Assembly (NCBI RefSeq): GCF_029868385.1
Contig: NZ_JARWNX010000054.1
Coordinates: 62,001 to 126,000, forward strand
From: Nocardia cyriacigeorgica
GTDB taxonomy: Bacteria; Actinomycetota; Actinomycetes; Mycobacteriales; Mycobacteriaceae
Length of the DNA: 64,000 nucleotides
Reading direction: 5' to 3'
Shown: piece by piece, positions 46,970-55,821 of the stretch
Layout: each line of letters starts with the position of its first letter
Numbering within the stretch: position 1 is the stretch's first letter
Position numbers and translations under genes: made by a program
Notes under the pieces: generated by a model
Seen by the model: only the letters and a program-made list of their open reading frames with translations
The model's database searches: none
Told to the model about the DNA's origin: nothing

Positions 46970-47764
46970 GTGAGTTCCGTGTTCGCCGTACTGCCCGCCG
47001 CCGCAACAGCTTCGCCGCAACGGGCCGTCGAGCAGTACGAGGCGATCCTGGCCGGGCCGGAGCCGACGGCGCCGCTGCCGGTGGTCGGCGTCGTATCCGC
47101 GCAGCTCCGACAGCAGACCGCACCGCTGTCGGTGGAACGACCGGCCGATGGACGCGGGATGCTGTTGCGTGGCGAGTCCGATGATCATCTCGCGTGTCTG
47201 TGTGCGGTGCTGCGACTGACCGCCACCCGTGATCTGGCGGTATTCGATGTCACCGAGGGGCGGCTGCACGATCCGCGCACGGCGATCCGCCTCCCGGTGA
47301 CGGCGGGTGCGCATACCTTTCCGGCGTTGACCGAATCGCTGATGGAGATCCTGATCTCCGATGAACCAGACCTCGACGGCCCGAGGCTCACGCTCGCGCA
47401 CGGTACGAACACAATCCGTACCAGACAGTTGCCCGACGGTATTCACGAACTGACCTGCCGGACCGACGGCGACCACGCCCGCCTGCTCACCGACGACGCC
47501 CCACTGGCTCGCCGAGTGGTCTGGTCCTGGGCTCGCCGGGATTCCTGGTGGCATCAGGCCATCGCCTGGCAGGCCTGCGAGCCGCCGATACCCGCCGATC
47601 ACGAACCCGCCATCGACGAGATTGCCGCCCTCCGCGCCGAACTCGACGAGCTGCGCGCCGAGGCCGCCGAGATGGAGGCGCTCGATATCGGCGCGGCCAT
47701 GAACCAGCTGGACGCCCTCACCCAGTCGGTGCTCGATATCGATATCCCCACCCTGGATTTCTGA
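46970..47764 (+). CDS. Hypothetical protein with C-terminal coiled coil
   Basis: A 264-residue soluble protein of no family I recognise. The middle is beta-rich; a Trp-rich stretch (VVWSWARRDSWWHQAIAWQ) precedes a C-terminal coiled coil (IDEIAALRAELDELRAEAAEMEALDIGAAMNQLDALTQSVLD). No signal peptide. GTG 46970 gives VSSVFAVLPAAATASPQRAVEQYEAIL; there is no SD. It precedes the mce operon by 241 bp on the same strand, with a hairpin between, so it is probably a separate unit. Confidence 0.6.
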   Translation: MSSVFAVLPAAATASPQRAVEQYEAILAGPEPTAPLPVVGVVSAQLRQQTAPLSVERPADGRGMLLRGESDDHLACLCAVLRLTATRDLAVFDVTEGRLHDPRTAIRLPVTAGAHTFPALTESLMEILISDEPDLDGPRLTLAHGTNTIRTRQLPDGIHELTCRTDGDHARLLTDDAPLARRVVWSWARRDSWWHQAIAWQACEPPIPADHEPAIDEIAALRAELDELRAEAAEMEALDIGAAMNQLDALTQSVLDIDIPTLDF

Positions 47765-47830
47765 CACCGGGCCGGGAGCCAGCTTCCGTCCGAGACACTG
47801 CCCCCGAACGGGTCTACCGGGGAAAAACCA

Positions 47831-48005
47831 GCGCTGATCGCACCGTGGACCGAAAATCAGCGCGCAACCGCCGCGGAGAATCTGCCCCGAAAGGGTAGCG
47901 GCACACCCTTGCGCTTGATACTGTCCCAGACAATTCGCTTCACCGGCGTAGCAAAGCTGGGGAAGCGCGGGGGTCGATTCGCTCTACCTAGCCAAAGGCG
48001 GCTGC
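47831..48005 (+). promoter_or_regulatory. Upstream region of the mce operon with two hairpins
   Basis: GCGCTGAT at 47831-47838 pairs with ATCAGCGC at 47856-47863 (17-nt loop), a possible terminator of the preceding gene. Further down, CGCTTC at 47936-47941 pairs with GAAGCG at 47962-47967, with inner CC/GG and AGC-AAA-GCT pairing possible, leaving a structured stem 40 bp before the start. The SD of yrbEA is AAAGG. Promoter hexamers could not be assigned safely. Confidence 0.4.
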
Positions 48006-48860
48006 ATGATCAGTACCGGGGAAGCCCTCGATCCGACCGATCGCGAGCGCGTCATCAGGTTCGGACTCGACTACTGGCGTGACCATCCACAACGCTCGGT
48101 GGAAACGGCGGGACGGCAGGTCACCATGACCGGACGCGCATTCGCCGAACTGTGCACTTCCCTGGTGCGACGGCGTTTTCCGGTGCGTGAATTCCTGCGG
48201 CAGTGCGCATTCATGGCCAACGTATCGGCCACGCCGACACTGCTGGTGGCGATCCCGATCGCGGTGGTGGTGTCGATCCAGGTGGGGTCGCTGGTCAGCC
48301 AGGTCGGCGCGACCACGTTCATCGGCGCGGTGAACGGGCTCGGCATCATCCGTCAGGGCGCACCGCTGGTCACCTCGCTGATGATCGCGGGCGCCGTCGG
48401 CTCGGCGATGTGCGCGGATCTCGGATCGCGCACCATACGCGAGGAAATCGATGCCATGCGGGTGATGGGGGTGGACCCGATCCGCCGTCTGGTCGCACCG
48501 CGATTGGCGGCGGCGGTGCTGATCAGCATGCTGCTGTGCGGTTTCGTGGTGTTCGTCGGCTTCGCCACCGGCTACGTGTTCAACGTCTACATCCAGGCGG
48601 GCACACCGGGTTCCTATGTCAGCACCTTCGCCTCGTTCGCAGTGGCGTCGGATCTGCTCGTCGCGATCGGCAAGGCCGCCGTCTTCGGTGCGCTGACCGC
48701 GATCATCGCCTGCGATACCGGCCTGAACACCAAGGGCGGACCCGGCGGTGTCGCAAACTCGGTCAACTCCGCGGTGGTCGCCTCGGCGATCATCCTGTTC
48801 GCCACCAACATCGTCATCACCCAGCTCTACAACACGCTGTTCCCGGCGAAGGTGCTCTGA
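48006..48860 (+). CDS. yrbEA: MlaE/YrbE-type permease, mce operon subunit A
   Basis: A 284-residue MlaE-family permease. After a ~55-residue cytoplasmic start come the conserved features FLRQCAFMANVSATPTLLVAIPIAVVVSIQ, then GAVGSAMCADLGSRTIREEIDAMRVMGVDPIRRLVAPR, the coupling-helix signature of the family (EEIDAMRVMGVDP), followed by membrane helices. With YrbEB it forms the inner-membrane part of a Mce lipid importer, expected to be driven by the MceG ATPase, which is not encoded here. ATG 48006 with AAAGG upstream. Confidence 0.93.
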   Translation: MISTGEALDPTDRERVIRFGLDYWRDHPQRSVETAGRQVTMTGRAFAELCTSLVRRRFPVREFLRQCAFMANVSATPTLLVAIPIAVVVSIQVGSLVSQVGATTFIGAVNGLGIIRQGAPLVTSLMIAGAVGSAMCADLGSRTIREEIDAMRVMGVDPIRRLVAPRLAAAVLISMLLCGFVVFVGFATGYVFNVYIQAGTPGSYVSTFASFAVASDLLVAIGKAAVFGALTAIIACDTGLNTKGGPGGVANSVNSAVVASAIILFATNIVITQLYNTLFPAKVL

Positions 48861-48861
48861 G

Positions 48862-49722
48862 ATGGCCTCCTACGTCCCGCCGATGCTGCGCCCCGTCCAG
48901 CGACTCGGCACCGCCGCGCGAGTGCCCGCCGAGGCGAGTGTGCGGCTCGGTCATATCGGCCTGGTGTTCGGGCAGGCGCTGAGCGCTATTCCATTCGCGC
49001 TGCGCCACTATCGCAAGGAAGTGCTGCGGCTGATCATCGATGTGACCTGGGGCAACGGCTCCTTGGTCGTCGGTGGCGGCACCATCGGCGTCGTACTGAT
49101 CCTGTGCGGATTCGGCGGCATCACTGTCGGCATGGAATCCCATACCGCTCTCGACCTGCTGACCATGAGCCCGCTCACCGGCGCCATCTCCGGCTTCGCC
49201 ACCACCCGCGAACTGGCGCCGCTGCTGGCGACGCTGGCTTTCGCCGCGCAGGCGGGGTGCCGGTTCACCGCGCAGATCGGCTCGATGCGCATCGCCGAGG
49301 AGATCGACGCGCTGGAATCCATCGCCATCCGGCCGCTGCCGTATCTGATCAGCACCAGGATGGTGGCGGCGATGGTGGCGATCCTCCCGCTCTACAGCAT
49401 CGGGCTGGCGACGGCGTATCTCACCACGAAGCTGTCGGTGCTGCTGCTCGGCGGTACCACGCTCGGCACCTTCGACCACTACTTCCATCAGTTCCTCGAC
49501 CCGGTCGATATCGCCTATTCGGTGCTGAAGGTGCTGGTGTTCGTCCTGCTCGCCACGTTCATCCAGTGCTATTACGGGTTCGTGGCCGCCGGTGGCCCGG
49601 AGGGGGTCGGGGTAGCCGCCGGTCAGGCCATCAAGGTCACGATCATCATGGTGGTTTTCGCGAATCTGCTGCTCACCATGGCGATCTGGGGCATCGACCC
49701 CGGCATCAGGATCTCCGGGTAG
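48862..49722 (+). CDS. yrbEB: MlaE/YrbE-type permease, mce operon subunit B
   Basis: A 286-residue partner of the preceding permease, starting one base after its stop. It shows the same family features: GMESHTALDLLTMSPLTGAISGFATTRELAPLLATLAFAAQAGCRFTAQIGSMRIAEEIDALESIAIRPLPYLISTR, and a C-terminal FIQCYYGFVAAGGPEGVGVAAGQAIK segment. It is one half of the predicted heterodimeric inner-membrane channel for the Mce complex. Translationally coupled to yrbEA. Confidence 0.93.
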   Translation: MASYVPPMLRPVQRLGTAARVPAEASVRLGHIGLVFGQALSAIPFALRHYRKEVLRLIIDVTWGNGSLVVGGGTIGVVLILCGFGGITVGMESHTALDLLTMSPLTGAISGFATTRELAPLLATLAFAAQAGCRFTAQIGSMRIAEEIDALESIAIRPLPYLISTRMVAAMVAILPLYSIGLATAYLTTKLSVLLLGGTTLGTFDHYFHQFLDPVDIAYSVLKVLVFVLLATFIQCYYGFVAAGGPEGVGVAAGQAIKVTIIMVVFANLLLTMAIWGIDPGIRISG

Positions 49723-49731
49723 GTGGCGGGC

Positions 49732-51255
49732 ATGATCATCGATGCGAGCGGTCGTGGACCATCCAACCGCACGCTCGGCCTGTTCGGGCTGACATTGCTC
49801 GCGGCCATCAGCGCTGTGATCTATCTACTCGGCCTGCGCTATACCGGCGCGTTCGACGACCGGGTCGAGGTGATCGCGACGCTGACCAGCACCGGCGACG
49901 GGCTGCCCGAGCGGGCGGATGTGAAGTTCCGCGGGATGCTGGTCGGCTCGGTCGACGAGGTGGACATCGTCGCGAAGGGCGAACGTCAGCGAGTGGTGAT
50001 CGACCTGGAACCGGCTGCTGCCGAGGGCATTCCGGTCGATGTCACCGCGCGGGTGGTGCCCGCCAACATCTTCGGTGTGACCGCGATCGAACTGGTCGAC
50101 AACGGCGCCGCGCCCCGTGGGCTGCGCCCGGGCTCGACCATCGAACAGGACACCAGCCGCGCCACCACCGAATTGCAGACCACGCTCACCACGCTGCGCA
50201 CGGTGCTCGACCATATCCAGCCCGAGAAGCTCGGCCGGGTGCTCGGCACTCTCGCCGATGCGCTCGACCCCGGCGCGCGTGCACCGGGTTCGACGATCGA
50301 ACGGCTGGATATCTGGACCACACAAGTGCGCGCGATCCCCGAAATCGGCGATCTGCTCGGCGATCTGGGCGCGGCGACGGCCGCCATTAGCGCCTCCACT
50401 CCCGAGCTGATCGATGTGCTCGCCGCGTCGGTGACCTCGGCGCGGACCATCACCGAACGCCGCACCGGTGTGGTCGCGCTGCTCACCGGCGCTGGCACTG
50501 CCATCGACGCGACCAATGCCCTGTTCGCCCGCAATCCCGACGCGGGCAAGGAACTGGTGGCGGGCCTGGACGACACCTTCGGCGCGCTCGCCGCCGACCC
50601 CGATGCCATCGCGGTATCGGTCGCCAATCTCAACGAGGCCCTCGGCAAGCTCGCCGGTGTTTTCCACTGGGGACCGAGCAGGCAGATGAGCTGGGCCATC
50701 GATGTCACATTCACGCCGTTCCAGCAGTACACCGCCGCGGACTGCCCGCGATACGGGCAGCTGTCCGGGCCGCGGTGCGTCGACGGCTCGGTACCGAATT
50801 CCGCACCACCGCAACGGTTGCCACCCGCGCTGATTCCGCGCCATCTGGAGTCGGCCGGGCCGCCGCCGACCACACCGGGAATACCCGGCCTGCCGCAGAT
50901 GCCGGTGATTCCCGGGCTGCCCGGCATTCCAGCTGTGCCGACGCTGCCATTCCCGCTCCCCCTCGCGCCGGGACCGGCACCGGCACCAGTACCCGTACCC
51001 GTACCCGTACCCGTACCCGATCATCCCGCGGCGACCACCGGCGGCCACCCGGACGCGCGCCCGGAACCAGCTCTTTCGGACGACGAACCGACAACACCAC
51101 CGTCCACCGAGGCATTACGCGGACGCGCCGCCGTCGCCGCCCTCGTCGGCGGCGAACCGAACAGTGCCCAGCTGCTACTGCTCGGTCCGGCGCTCACCGG
51201 TGGCTCCGTCACCGTCCACGACACCTCCGCGAGCCCGCGGACAGGAAGTAGATGA
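49732..51255 (+). CDS. mceA: MCE-family protein A
   Basis: A 507-residue MceA. An N-terminal membrane anchor (TLGLFGLTLLAAISAVIYLLGLRYTG) is followed by the MCE domain (about 45-125, GLPERADVKFRGMLVGSVDEVDI), a helical tube-forming region and a long Pro-rich tail with a VPVPVPVPVP run from about residue 420. It is predicted to span the periplasm-like space and bind lipid. ATG 49732 has AGGTGG five bases upstream; GTG 49723 is the alternative. It begins 9 bp after yrbEB. Confidence 0.9.
   Translation: MIIDASGRGPSNRTLGLFGLTLLAAISAVIYLLGLRYTGAFDDRVEVIATLTSTGDGLPERADVKFRGMLVGSVDEVDIVAKGERQRVVIDLEPAAAEGIPVDVTARVVPANIFGVTAIELVDNGAAPRGLRPGSTIEQDTSRATTELQTTLTTLRTVLDHIQPEKLGRVLGTLADALDPGARAPGSTIERLDIWTTQVRAIPEIGDLLGDLGAATAAISASTPELIDVLAASVTSARTITERRTGVVALLTGAGTAIDATNALFARNPDAGKELVAGLDDTFGALAADPDAIAVSVANLNEALGKLAGVFHWGPSRQMSWAIDVTFTPFQQYTAADCPRYGQLSGPRCVDGSVPNSAPPQRLPPALIPRHLESAGPPPTTPGIPGLPQMPVIPGLPGIPAVPTLPFPLPLAPGPAPAPVPVPVPVPVPDHPAATTGGHPDARPEPALSDDEPTTPPSTEALRGRAAVAALVGGEPNSAQLLLLGPALTGGSVTVHDTSASPRTGSR
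50989..51018 (+). repeat. Five tandem GTACCC hexamers in mceA
   Basis: An exact 5-copy hexamer array encoding a Val-Pro dipeptide run in the C-terminal tail of MceA. Copy-number change would keep the frame. Confidence 0.85.
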
Positions 51256-51256
51256 C

Positions 51257-51412
51257 ATGGCACCTCGCAGAGCCCTGGCGACTCCGGTCCACCGCACGCA
51301 GCAACCAGCAGCTGCGATGAGGGATCCGGGCCACCCCCGAACGAGACCGTGGCCCCGCGCCGAACGTCATCGGATTACCGGTGGCCGCACCGAGCCGGAG
51401 GCCGAGGTATGA
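51257..51412 (+). CDS. Possible 51-residue ORF between mceA and mceB
   Basis: An ORF of 51 residues (MAPRRALATPVHRTQQPAAAM...) starts two bases after the mceA stop. Its TGA overlaps the ATG of mceB in ATGA. The protein is basic and Pro/Arg-rich with no recognised domain, and only a weak GGA lies upstream. The coupling geometry suggests translation, but it could be a spacer. Confidence 0.35.
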   Translation: MAPRRALATPVHRTQQPAAAMRDPGHPRTRPWPRAERHRITGGRTEPEAEV

Positions 51413-52431
51413 GGTCGCGTGGCGCGATGGCGGGTCTCGCCGTCTTCGTCGTTCTCGCGCTCGGTGCCACGTACACGATCTGGTCGACACTGCAACGTTC
51501 GGTCTCCGGTGACACACATACCTACACGGCCACCTTCACCGATGTGCTCGGATTGCGGGTCGGTGACGATGTCCGGATCGCCGGGGTGCGGGTCGGCCGT
51601 GTCGACACCATCGAACTCGATGAGCGGCGCAAGGCGCGCGTGGAGTTCTCGGTGCAATCGCACCGGCCGCTGTACACCACTACCAAGGCGCTGATCAGGT
51701 ACCAGAATCTGATCGGGCAGCGGTACGTTGCACTGGCCGCGGGGCCGGGTGCTGGCGACCGGCTGACCGACGGCGCGTCGATTCCCTTGGCGCGCACCGA
51801 ATCCTCCTTCGACGTCTCCACACTGCTGGCCGGGTTCGAACCGCTGTTCAGCATGTTGCAGCCCGATGAGGTGAACTCGCTGTCGGAGACGATGGTGCAG
51901 GCCCTCCAGGGCGACGGGGTGTCGCTGTCGGCGCTGATCACCCGGGCGGCGGGATTGGCGAGCACGTTCCGGGAGCGCGACGAGATCCTCGGCGCGGTGA
52001 TCACCGACCTCAGCGGCGTCATCGCGGGTCTGGCCAATCGCAGCAATGAACTGGAAACCCTCATCACCCAATCGCGTGCGCTGGTTTCCGGGCTGTACGA
52101 GCAGGGTGCGACCTTGAAGGGCGCCGTCACCCAGGTCGCGGACTCCACGGCGCAGCTCGCCGAGCTGATCGGCCAGGTGGCGCCCGGAATGGCGCAGGCG
52201 CAACTGGACGCGACGGCCGGGGTGAATCTGCTGCTGTCCAACGGGGCCCGGCTCGATCGCGCGGCCGTCGAACTACCCGATGTGCTGGCCGGATTGGCCC
52301 GGATCAGCGGCAACGGCACCTACATCAGTTCCTATGTCTGCGGTCTCGATGTGTCGCTGTGGGGCGTGTTGTTCCCGCAGGGCGTCTTTTCACAGGTCGG
52401 CGGCAACGCGCATTCGGAGGTGTGCCGGTGA
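51409..52431 (+). CDS. mceB: MCE-family protein B
   Basis: A 340-residue MceB. N-terminal membrane anchor (AMAGLAVFVVLALGATYTIWSTL), MCE domain (about 38-115, TDVLGLRVGDDVRIAGVRVGRVDTI), helical region, and the typical C-terminal segment with paired cysteines (YVCGLDVS...SEVCR). ATG 51409 follows GGAGGCCGAGGT. The 153-bp gap to mceA is unusual for this tightly packed operon. Subunit of the Mce lipid-transfer hexamer. Confidence 0.92.
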   Translation: MRSRGAMAGLAVFVVLALGATYTIWSTLQRSVSGDTHTYTATFTDVLGLRVGDDVRIAGVRVGRVDTIELDERRKARVEFSVQSHRPLYTTTKALIRYQNLIGQRYVALAAGPGAGDRLTDGASIPLARTESSFDVSTLLAGFEPLFSMLQPDEVNSLSETMVQALQGDGVSLSALITRAAGLASTFRERDEILGAVITDLSGVIAGLANRSNELETLITQSRALVSGLYEQGATLKGAVTQVADSTAQLAELIGQVAPGMAQAQLDATAGVNLLLSNGARLDRAAVELPDVLAGLARISGNGTYISSYVCGLDVSLWGVLFPQGVFSQVGGNAHSEVCR

Positions 52432-53513
52432 TGGAGCAGTTCCTCGGACGTCTGCGGCTGATCAACCGCATCCTCGTGCGGTTCGGTCTGCCGAGCCTGC
52501 CCGAGATGTGGGCGGCCATCCCCAGCTATTCGCAGAACCGGCACTGGTGGCTCGGACTGGCCGCCGGTGCGGTGGTGCTGGCGCTGCTGATCGGTTCGAG
52601 CCTGTTGACGCGGGCCGGGATCGGTCACCGGACGGTCCGCGCCGAGTTCGCCCAGGCCGCCGGGCTGCGGGCCGGCGACAGTGTGGATGTCGCGGGCATC
52701 GAGGTGGGGACGGTCGGGCACATACAATTGCGTCGCGACCGGATCGTGGTCGAACTCGCGATCCGCGATGGTCTCACGCTCGGCGCCGACGCGGGTGCGG
52801 CGATCGAGATGTCGACGATCCTCGGCAAGATGCACGTCGAGCTGAATCCGGGGACCGGCAGCGGCCTGCCCGAGGATCGGATCCCGCTCGAGCGCACCAC
52901 CGTTCCGTACAACCTGTCCAAGATCGTCGACGATCCGGTCTACGAGAACTCCTTCGAGCACATCGAACGCCTCGACCCGGACAAGCTGCGAGCCGCGCTC
53001 GAGGCGGTGCACCAACAGATGGGCGATTCCCCCGAGCTGACCGCGCAGGCGCTCGACAGCGTCGGGGTGCTGGCCGGGGTGATCGGCGATCGCCGCGATG
53101 AGGTGGACAGCCTGCTGAAGAACATGGATGCCGTCTCGCAGCTGGTCGCCGACAATCAGAACAGCGTGCTGATGCTGTTGACGCACGGTCAGGCGATCGG
53201 TGACGCCGTCGTCCGGCGTCAGGAACTGATCCGCGGCCTGCTCGACGATATCGCCGCCGTCTCCGCGATCTTGCAGAACATGGGCGTGACCAACGACGGC
53301 CAGTTGGGTCCGCTCATCCAGAACCTGAACACGATGTCGCAAGGCTTGCAGCACAACCGCGACAATCTCGACGCCCTCTATCAGGTGATGCCGGTGGCCT
53401 TGCGGCAGTTCAACAATGCCTTCGGCAACGGCCCCTACGGCGAGGTCTATCTGCCGTGGGTCTTCCCCGACAACTGGCTGTGCCTGGCGCACGCGGTGCA
53501 GGAGTGCCGATGA
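52431..53513 (+). CDS. mceC: MCE-family protein C
   Basis: A 360-residue MceC whose ATG overlaps the mceB stop. About 40 cytoplasmic residues precede a membrane anchor (WWLGLAAGAVVLALLIGSSLL), then the MCE domain (QAAGLRAGDSVDVAGIEVGTVGHIQL) and a long helical part. It ends in the family-like WVFPDNWLCLAHAVQECR with two cysteines. Co-translated within the operon; a structural subunit of the lipid-import tube. Confidence 0.92.
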   Translation: MEQFLGRLRLINRILVRFGLPSLPEMWAAIPSYSQNRHWWLGLAAGAVVLALLIGSSLLTRAGIGHRTVRAEFAQAAGLRAGDSVDVAGIEVGTVGHIQLRRDRIVVELAIRDGLTLGADAGAAIEMSTILGKMHVELNPGTGSGLPEDRIPLERTTVPYNLSKIVDDPVYENSFEHIERLDPDKLRAALEAVHQQMGDSPELTAQALDSVGVLAGVIGDRRDEVDSLLKNMDAVSQLVADNQNSVLMLLTHGQAIGDAVVRRQELIRGLLDDIAAVSAILQNMGVTNDGQLGPLIQNLNTMSQGLQHNRDNLDALYQVMPVALRQFNNAFGNGPYGEVYLPWVFPDNWLCLAHAVQECR

Positions 53514-54610
53514 TGATCACCAGCAACCGTATCCGTTTCGCCGTACTCACTCTGGTCGTGGCCTTCGCGGCGGGCTGTTCGGCGCTTCCGCACAGCCTGA
53601 CCTCGATTCCCGATCGCGTGCTCGGCACCCAGCTGCACATCAGCGCCGATTTCGAGAATGTCGCCGGGCTCTATGTCGGCAACGAGGTGTCGGTGCTCGG
53701 CGTGCCCATCGGGCGGGTTGACGCGATCGAAGCCAAGGGCGCCTTCGTCGAGGTGCGTATGAGCATCGACGATGTCGAGTTGCCCGCCGACACCACGGCG
53801 GCGCTGGTGTCACCGCAGTTGATCACCAACCGTCATATCGAACTCACCCCGGCCACCACCGCCGACGGGCCCGTCTTGTCCGACGGCGCGCATATCCCCT
53901 TGGGGCGCACCAGAACTCCGGTCGAGTTGGACCGCATCCTGCGCAGTTTCGAACAGCTCGGTGACGCCTTGAAAGGCAGCTCCACCGAGGGGCCGATGGC
54001 GAGCCGGGTGCTGTTTCCGCTGCTCGACGGCAACGGCGACAAGATCCGCGCCACACTCGACGCCCTGTCCTCGGCATTCGAGGTGACATTGGCCAACAAG
54101 GACCAGATCTCCGGCACCATCGTGAAACTCAACGAGATCACCCAGGTGGTCGCCGAGAACGATCGGACCGTCCGCGATTTCAGCGCGCGGCTCACCGAGC
54201 TGATGACCTTGATGAGCGATCAGGCGCCCGGCCTGCACGCCGTGGTGACCCAGCTCAACGATTTCGTCACCAATACCAGCGCCGTGGTCGCCGAGAACCG
54301 CGAACCGCTGACCTCGGCGCTGAATCGGCTCACCACCATCACCGCGCAGATGCGCGCCCATGCCCGTGGGCTGACCGAGATCGTCGATGTGGGGCCGCTG
54401 TTCTTCGAGAACTTCGCCGCCGCGATGAGCCAGGAGCATCGGGCGCTGCGACTGCATCTGCTGACCGATAAATCGCTGCTGGACAACGAAACCCTGTCGT
54501 TGTTCTGCGAACGGGTGCAGCTGCGTTCGGATGGCTGCCGCACCGGACGGCTGGAGGATTTCGGGCCCGACTTCGGTCTGACCGCCGCGCTGTTGGGTCT
54601 GACGTCATGA
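53510..54610 (+). CDS. mceD: MCE-family protein D, predicted lipoprotein
   Basis: A 366-residue MceD. The N-terminus (IRFAVLTLVVAFAAGCSALPHS) reads as a lipoprotein signal with AAGC lipobox, so this subunit may be lipid-anchored rather than membrane-spanning. MCE domain at about 40-120 (ENVAGLYVGNEVSVLGVPIGRVDAI), then helices. Two ATGs (53510, 53513) overlap the mceC stop; AGGAG is six bases before the first. It ends FGPDFGLTAALLGLTS. Confidence 0.9.
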   Translation: MMITSNRIRFAVLTLVVAFAAGCSALPHSLTSIPDRVLGTQLHISADFENVAGLYVGNEVSVLGVPIGRVDAIEAKGAFVEVRMSIDDVELPADTTAALVSPQLITNRHIELTPATTADGPVLSDGAHIPLGRTRTPVELDRILRSFEQLGDALKGSSTEGPMASRVLFPLLDGNGDKIRATLDALSSAFEVTLANKDQISGTIVKLNEITQVVAENDRTVRDFSARLTELMTLMSDQAPGLHAVVTQLNDFVTNTSAVVAENREPLTSALNRLTTITAQMRAHARGLTEIVDVGPLFFENFAAAMSQEHRALRLHLLTDKSLLDNETLSLFCERVQLRSDGCRTGRLEDFGPDFGLTAALLGLTS

Positions 54611-54738
54611 ACCGCCCGAGTCGACAGCGCTGGTTCCATCACCGTGATACGACCCGCCCGCTGGCCGAGCGCTCGGCCCGGCCGCACGACAGCCACGGCG
54701 ACGACACGAGCGCGCCCCCGAACCGCGGAGCCGACCGC

Positions 54739-55821
54739 ATGGACGGGCGCCTCCACCGCATGACCGCCGTGGCCCTGGCGGTACTGGCCCTCGGCGGCTG
54801 CACCGTCACCATCGACAACCTCCCGCTTCCACAGCCCGGTGTGGACGGCCCGACCTACACCCTGCACGCGGTGTTCGACGACGCCCTCAACCTGCCCGAA
54901 CGCGCACGGGTCAAGATCGGCGGCACCGATGTCGGCGTGGTCACCGAGATCGACACCGTCGATTTCCACGCCGAGGTGGAACTGGCGATCAGCAGCAGCA
55001 TCCAGCTGCCGGAAGGCACCCGCGCCGAACTGCGCCAGGCCACGCCGCTCGGCGATGTCTTCATCGCTCTCACGGTGCCCGAACGGAGCCCCGAGGCCGT
55101 ACCGCTCGCCGATGGCGCCACCATCGACCGCGAGCACACCGCGGCGGGCGCCTCGGTGGAGCAACTGATGATGTCGATGTCGATGCTGCTCGACGGTGGT
55201 GCGCTCAACCAGGTCGCTCGGATCACCAGCGAGATGAATTCGATGATCGGTGGCCGCGGCCCGCAGCTGGCGCATCTGCTCACCGAATTGACCGCGACGC
55301 TTGACGCGTTGAACCAGCGCACCGGGCAGATCGACAGCGTGCTGCACGGGCTGACCGGACTCACCACCACCCTGAATGCGCGCAAGGCCGAACTGGGCGC
55401 CGCCGCCGCACAATTCCCGCCGCTGATCGGTGTGATCGCCGAGAACAATCAGGCGATCGTCGATCTCACCGCGAAGGTGTCGGTCACCATGGCCGCGCTC
55501 GGTGACTTCACCACCACCACCGGTGATCGGTTCCGCAGCTTGTTCGACAGTGTGCAGCAGCTGATGGGCGGCTTCACCCGGATGGGCGACAACCTCGCGG
55601 GCACCCTCGACGGGTTGCACAACCTCTATCCGTCGCTACAGGCCACCACCGAGGGCACCGGTCTCGCGGTGGGCGCGCGGATCTCGTATCTGAGCCTCGG
55701 CGCGCTCACCGATCCGACCGGCAGCAGATTGCCCGACGGCAGTGATCCGGCCGCGTTCGCCGGCAGCCTCGCCCAGGTCCTGGCCAGGGTGCAGGAACGT
55801 TTGCAGGGCGGTCACCGATGA
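54739..55821 (+). CDS. mceE: MCE-family protein E, lipoprotein
   Basis: A 360-residue MceE with a lipoprotein signal (RMTAVALAVLALGGC, lipobox LGGC) and MCE domain (DALNLPERARVKIGGTDVGVVTEI, about 35-115). The start is ambiguous. ATG 54739 has GGAG eight bases upstream and gives a normal-length signal. ATG 54607 overlaps the mceD stop in ATGA and would add 44 Arg/Asp-rich residues before the signal, too long for a lipoprotein n-region. The lipoprotein subunit is usually LprK-like in mycobacteria. Confidence 0.88.
   Translation: MDGRLHRMTAVALAVLALGGCTVTIDNLPLPQPGVDGPTYTLHAVFDDALNLPERARVKIGGTDVGVVTEIDTVDFHAEVELAISSSIQLPEGTRAELRQATPLGDVFIALTVPERSPEAVPLADGATIDREHTAAGASVEQLMMSMSMLLDGGALNQVARITSEMNSMIGGRGPQLAHLLTELTATLDALNQRTGQIDSVLHGLTGLTTTLNARKAELGAAAAQFPPLIGVIAENNQAIVDLTAKVSVTMAALGDFTTTTGDRFRSLFDSVQQLMGGFTRMGDNLAGTLDGLHNLYPSLQATTEGTGLAVGARISYLSLGALTDPTGSRLPDGSDPAAFAGSLAQVLARVQERLQGGHR

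Noticed and set aside
47900..48005. A c-di-GMP or c-di-AMP riboswitch in the mce leader
   Set aside because: Some AGCAAAGC and GGGGGA-like words are present, but the conserved core is incomplete and the region is too short. Only a hairpin can be supported.
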